Assembly: GCA_003024785.1 (NCBI GenBank) | Contig: PUQB01000124.1 | Location: 124,001 to 188,000, forward strand | Direction of reading: 5' to 3' | DNA from: Selaginella tamariscina | Lineage: Eukaryota; Streptophyta; Lycopodiopsida; Selaginellales; Selaginellaceae | Length of the DNA stretch: 64,000 bases | Shown: one piece after another, positions 58,600 to 64,000 of the stretch | How the letters are laid out: the number at the start of each line of letters is the position of its first letter | How positions within the stretch are numbered: the first letter of the stretch is position 1 | Program-made: the position numbers and the translations under genes | Notes under the pieces: model-generated | Told to the model about the DNA's origin: nothing | Database searches by the model: none | What the model saw: the letters and a program-made list of their open reading frames with translations, nothing else

Positions 58600-61500
58600 T
58601 GAATGATTTGGGTAGTGACAAGCTTCTGTTTCCGCTTGTCATCGATCCCATTTTCTTTCTTTCTCTCTTTTCAATTTTCTTTTCGATTTTTTCTTTTCTT
58701 TTTCTTTTCTGATTTTCTTCTCTTTTTCTTTTTGATTTTTCTTCTTCGACTCATCATGTCCGAGCATGCTCTTCATGAGCAAGTTGCTGCCCTAGCAGCA
58801 GCTCGAACAACTACACCTGGAGAATGATCAGCTCCGATAGCGTGCGAATTCTCCAGAGCCAAAGATCAGCATGCCCGAAAAGTTCGATGGTACCCGATCG
58901 AAGTTCCGAGGTTTTCTCAATCAAGTTCGTTTGCGGATCGTGATGCAGCCGAGGCGCTACAGCACAGAACCCATTAAGGTTGGATTGATCGGGTCACTGC
59001 TTTCTGGTTCTGCTCTTTCATGGTTCTCAGCCTTGCTGGAGAACAATGATCCGATCCTTGGGAATTTTGACGAGTTTGTGGAACGGTTCACGCGATGTTC
59101 AGTGACGTGGATCGTGAGAGTGCTGCCATCACCAAACTCCGTCAGCTTCACCAAGGGGGTATGTCGGTAGCAGAGTACGCATCGAAGTTTCAACTTCTTG
59201 CTTGTGATGTCACATGGGGAGATCGTGCTCTCAAGGAGGTTTTCCGGTCGGGGTTGCAGGACGAGGTCAAAGACATGTTGCTGAATTTTGCGGTTCCGAA
59301 ACCCTCACCAGCATGATCGAGTTGGCAATTCGTTGTGACAACCGGTTGATCGAGCGGAAACAAGAACGTCGGCATCCTTCTTTCTTCTTGGTGCCGTCTT
59401 CTTCCATTTCTGCAGTCCCTGTTCCCTCATCTGCTGATTCATCATCTTCCTCAGTAGAACCATCCCCGATGGAATTAGGGCGATCACGCCGAGGCAAGCT
59501 TTTGCCAACCGAACGTCAGAAGCGGATTCAGTACAAGCTTTGTTTGTACTGTGGGGACCCGTACCACAAGTTGGAGAATTGTCATCGACGTCCAAAACAA
59601 GCTCGTGAAGTGGCCCTTGCTGTGTTGCCGGGAAACGAGAAGATCCACCCGAATAGGAGCCGTCCGGCTGGATTGCCGTGGAACAACTCATGTTCCTCAA
59701 GGCTCTTCACTCATAACATCTTCCCTTCCTCATCTTGGTCCATTCCATCCACGAAGGTGTGCAAGCCGTTCCATGTTTGGTGCAGCTGAAGACACCAGAG
59801 GTGGAGTTCTCTAGTAAAGCTTTGGTGGATAGCGGAGCGAACACAAATTTCATCGACAAGAATTTTGCTGTCAAGCACGGGATCCGTCTACATCCTTTGA
59901 AGACTCCTGGTTCTGTACGGGTCGTTGATGGACGAGATATCAAATCTGGAGCGGTAATAAATGACACGGAGTTCGTTGAGGTCGTTGCTTGCGGTGCTGT
60001 GTGCAACATCTCCTTCAGTGTTGTTTCTATTCCAGACTCTACGATTATCCTTGGTTTGCCGTGGATCGAGTTGGTGGATCCTGGTTGGAGAGAACGTTTC
60101 ATGAACAGTTTCCCAGCTGTTTCAACTCCAGCCACACTTTTGATTCCGATCTGTTCCAGTTCCTCCTCCACTTCGAGTCTCGCATATACCTTGAAGCAGT
60201 TCAAGAAAGATAGCCGACATGACCCAGCATCCGTGTTGCGATCAAAGTCTATCCCTGCTCTGCTAAGGATGTTTTCTGTTCCTCCTGCCTTACCAAAGCA
60301 GTATGCCGATTTCGCAGACGTCTTCGACAAAAAGAAAGCTTCTGCCTTGCCACCGCACCGTGAGTACGACTGTCCTATTGATCTCGTTGAGGGTAAGCAG
60401 CCGTCCTCCGGTCCCATTTACGGTCTCTCACCAACAGAGTTGGAGACATTGAGGAAATACATTGAGGAGAATCTTGTCACGATTTATCCGTCATTCGCGA
60501 TCACCGGCTGGTGCTCCAGTATTCTTTGTTTCCAAGAAGGATGGAAGTCTCGGCTCGTGGTGGACTACCGAGATCTGAATAAGGTCACCATTCCAAACAA
60601 GTATCCTCTCCCGCTCGTCTCTGACATGCTCGAACGTCTTTCTGGTGCCCGGTACTTCACAAAGATTGATTTAAGAGGAGCGTACAATCTCATCCGAATT
60701 CGAGAAGGGGACGAGTGGAAAACAGCTTTTGTACACGCTACGGACATTTCGAGTACGTAGTAATGCCGTTCGGCCTGACAAATGCACCTGCTGTTTAGCA
60801 CATGGCTAAGATATTTTCCGGGACTTTTGGATTTGTTTGTCATCATGTACCTAGACGACATCCTGATATTTTCCAAGACTCAAGAAGAACACGAACGGCA
60901 TGTACGGTTAGTCTTGGAGAAGCTCGGAAGCACCACTTGTTTGCCAAGTTGGAGAAGTGCTCTTTCAGTCAGCAGTCTGTCGAGTTCCTGGGGTACATCA
61001 TTTCAGCTGAAGGTGTTCACATGGATCCTGCAAAAGTCCGGACTGTATTGGAGTGGGAGAGACCATCAAATGTTCGTGATGTTCGATGTTTCCTCGGGTT
61101 TGCGAACTTCTATCGACGTTTCGTTCGGGATTTCTCCAAGATTGCATTGCCATTGACGAAGTTGACTGGCAAGGATGTTCCATTTGTCTGGTCCTCTGAG
61201 GCTGAGGAGGCGTTCGAGTTCCTAAAGAAGGCGTTCACCTCGGCACCTGTTCTTATCCATCCTGACCCTACGAAGCCATATTTCGTGGAAGCTGATGCCT
61301 CTGACTTCGCCATTGGTGGAGTGTTGTCCCAGGAAGGTCCAGATCATCTTCTCCATCCCATTGCTTTCCATTCCCGCAAGTTCACTGCACCTGAGATCAA
61401 CTACGATGTCTACAACAAGGAGCTGCTGGCGATCGTCGATGCCTTTGAGGAGTGGCGCAGATTCCTTGAAGGTTCCCCGCATGTGGTTAAGGTGTATTGT

Positions 61501-63065
61501 GATCACAAGAACCTCCAGTACTGGGCAACAGCACGAGTTCTCAATCGACGTCAGGCGCGATGGGCACAGTCTTTGTCCCGGTTCCGATACGTGATTATTC
61601 ATCGTCCCGGTCGTCTAAATGGCAAAGCAGATGCCTTATCTCGTCGCAGTTACCTAGCTCCAGTACCAGGTGAAATCCGATTTGATCAACAAGAACAAGT
61701 CATCCTGAGCTCCGACCAGTTGTTGGTAAACGCGCTTTCCCGTTCTTCTGCTCCAGTTGACACTTCATTTTTGGATCTAATCCGAGAAAATCTCCCTCAA
61801 GACGAGTTTGCTCGTGATGTCCTTGCACATGTTCGACGAGTTCAGCCATTGTCTTCAGGGTCACAACTACGAGATTATGCTGCTTTCCATCTTCATAATG
61901 GGTTGCTGTACCACCACATCCAAATCTATGTTCCGGACGGAGAACTGAGGTTGCGAGCTGTCCAACACTGCCATGACAACACAGCTGCAGGACATTTTGG
62001 CATTCGGAAGACGATCGAGCTGGTACAACGGGTGTTCTGGTGGCCTCGGCTTCGCGTGTATGTTGAGAGATTTGTGCGATCTTGTGACACGTGCCAGCGT
62101 ACAAAGCTTCCTCGTCATCGACCGGTTGGACTACTACAGCCTCTTCCTATTGCTCAGCGGCCATGGTCATCCATCACCATGGATTTCCTCACGGATTTAC
62201 CGCCTTCTAGAGGGTTTGATGCTGTCCTAGTCATTGTTGATCGGTTCTCTAAGATGGCGCACTTTGTTCCCTGCAACAAGACATGTTCGGGTCCTGATGT
62301 TGCAGATCTGGTGTACCGGGAGGTGTTCGTCTTCATGGTCTTCCTGATGAACTTGTCATGATCGAGGTCCCCAGTTCACTTCGGCATTTTGGTGGAGATT
62401 CCTAGATCGGCTACGTATCACCGAAGCTGTCTACTGCACATCATCCTGAAACAGATGGAATCGGAGCGCACGATTCAGACTCTGGAACAATATCTCGGTG
62501 TTTCATTTCTCATCTGCAAGATGATTGGGTCGATCTCCTTCCTGCTGCCGAGTTCGCGTACAACAACACGGCACACTCATCCATAGGTGTGTCGCCATTT
62601 TTCGCGTTCTCTGGTGTTCATCCTCGCTAGTCCTACAGCTTGCCCGTGGTTCCTGGCCTCACCACTGCTGCCGATGATCGTGTTGAGCATCTCCGACAAG
62701 TCCATGAAGAAGTGCAGCATCATCTTCAACGCGCTCGGGATTTGCAACGACAAGCTGCTGATCGTTCCCGTTCCTCTCCTCCAGCATTCACAATTGGTGA
62801 CCAAGTGTGGCTCCTTCGGCGTCATTGGCCAACCACACGTCCTTTGACAAGCTGGACTATCAACGCTTGGGGCCATTTCGCATCATCGAAAAACTCTCTG
62901 ATGTGACGTGTTCCATGTTTCTTTGTTGGAGCCTTATCATGCTCCTTCTGAACCTGAGTTCGAGGTTGCTGCAATTCTTGACTCCAAACTTGTTCGTGGT
63001 CAGCTTCACTATTTTGTGGACTGGATCGGTTATCCACCTGGCGTATTTTGTCAGAGTTTAACCCA
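58600..63065 (+). mobile_element. Ty3/Gypsy chromovirus fossil
   Basis: Gag region at about 58870-59320, CCHC knuckle (CLYCGDPYHKLENC) near 59540, protease ([13 protein letters not shown]) near 59825, reverse transcriptase at 60430-60960 ([27 protein letters not shown]), RNase H at 61250-61650 (EADASDFAIGGVL), zinc-binding plus integrase core at 61950-62600 (DTCQRTKLPRHRPVG, MDFLTDLPPSRGFDAVLVIV) and a chromodomain at about 62930-63050 ([22 protein letters not shown]). Domain order and the chromodomain define a chromovirus. Long readable stretches show it is younger than the neighbouring minus-strand Gypsy. It is still broken, by at least six breaks. Matching LTRs were not found inside the window. 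Confidence 0.9.
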
Positions 63066-64000
63066 AAGGGCCAACACGTGGCGACACGTGGCTGCCATGT
63101 GGCCATTTGGCGTCATCACCCTGTGTGAGCAACACTAAGTTTCCCAGAACAACCCCAACGACCCCTAGGGTTAGACTCTAATGCCCAAGTGGACAAGAGA
63201 CTTAGGGTTTAGCCTAAGTCTCCCTAGAGTGTCTACCCCCAAAACCCTTGAGGGATAACCCTAGTTGATTTAGGGTTTAGCCTAAGTCTCCCTCGAGTGT
63301 CTGCCCCCAAAACCCTTGAGGGATAACCCTAGTTGACTTAGGGTCTTGCCCTAGAAGACCTAGACAGGCTCATGCCCTAACCCCCATCAAGGAGACATGT
63401 GTTCCACACTTACCCCTAGACAGAGCTAAGGCATCGTCACTTACCCCTTGAGGAATCACCCTCATCCGGAGTACAACCCCTTTAGGGCGACAAGGGTACC
63501 CTGAACCACGACTAACCCCTAAGGGTTTGAGTGGCCAAGTTATACCCTAGACCTAGAGCTAGTACTTATAAGGACACGAGTGTGCGCCGTAGGCGAACAC
63601 GAGTGTCCTGCTAAGCAAACTCCCTAAGGCTAGGTTTGGGATAACCCTAAGCACATGACCTTGCAAGTGCCTCATGAAAGGGCTTTTGCTAATGAGCTTA
63701 GGTTGTTCAACCTTTGGATTCCAAGGAGAACACTCCCCTAACCAAGTGTGCCAAAGCACACCTAGTTACGAGACCTAACCTCCCTTGAGCAGATGCCCAA
63801 GGCTTAGCACCCTAGTGCAAGCGCAAGCATGCCTATTGGCTAGAGTATCCAACCCTTTGGCGACAAACCCATGACAAACCCCAAAGGGTGTGCCTCAGGC
63901 GTTGTACCATGTGACATTTAGCCCAGTGTCACATCTCCATGTGACACTACCTTCCCCGATGTGGGCTATCATGCCATAGCCCTTAGATTCAAGAGTTGCC
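63066..64000. repeat. 3' flank of the chromovirus with a 70-bp tandem repeat and CCCTAGGGTT-rich sequence
   Basis: A unit of about 70 bp (TTTAGCCTAAGTCTCCCT ... AACCCTTGAGGGATAACCCT) occurs at about 63209 and 63279. The rest is unusually rich in CCCTAGG, AACCCT and CTTGAGGG. It may be 3' untranslated region or LTR of the Gypsy element continuing past the window. No gene is seen. Confidence 0.55.

Overview
The window looks like nuclear DNA of a land plant, most probably a fern. The evidence is spliceosomal genes with plant homologues (ZPR1, a hotdog acyl-ACP thioesterase, a lipid-transfer protein, an F-box protein), a PLS-type PPR protein with a fern-like spacer before its repeated GMAIH motifs, TTTAGGG-type telomere-like repeats, Copia and chromodomain Gypsy elements, and very AT-rich spacers full of (TA)n and (CA)n microsatellites. 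The fern assignment is an inference.

Layout. 1-0.7 kb: microsatellites and the first exon (transit-peptide-like) of a minus-strand gene that leaves the window. 2.0-3.5 kb: a decayed Cys/His-rich gene and spacer holding a recurring small dyad motif. 3.57-18.08 kb: the most unusual part. It is bounded by a 25-bp inverted match (3575-3599 and 18051-18075, two mismatches). It holds an FCP1-like HAD phosphatase gene and a four-exon gene combining a ParB/sulfiredoxin-like motif with a methyltransferase-like C-terminus, both on the minus strand. Two arrays carry about 37 copies of the perfect 18-bp palindrome GGCGGGATTAATCCCGCC and its variants. A decayed plus-strand gene of the DUF7869-like (putative RNase H-fold transposase) type follows. 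Each array lies just upstream of the 5' part of one of the two divergent genes. I propose this as a candidate undescribed mobile element.

18-27.5 kb: AT-rich spacer and two broken copies of an F-box gene. 28-33.5 kb: pieces of a class-3 lipase gene split by a Copia fossil sitting in one of its introns. 33.8-39 kb: a decayed second Copia and the 3' end of a third. 39-45 kb: spacer and the intact F-box gene, which shares a segmental duplication with the 24-27.5 kb copy. 46.5-54 kb: the gene-rich core, with an acyl-ACP thioesterase (ALT type), a lipid-transfer protein divergently paired with a complete 16-exon ZPR1, and a PPR protein. 54.3-64 kb: two Gypsy fossils in opposite orientation separated by a minisatellite and a tRNA-like stretch.

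Nearly every host gene in the core keeps good splice sites and conserved residues but carries one or more single-base indels, many in short homopolymers. Either the assembly has residual indel errors or these genes are recently dead. Exon calls below come from reading splice sites and family motifs by eye, with no alignment.
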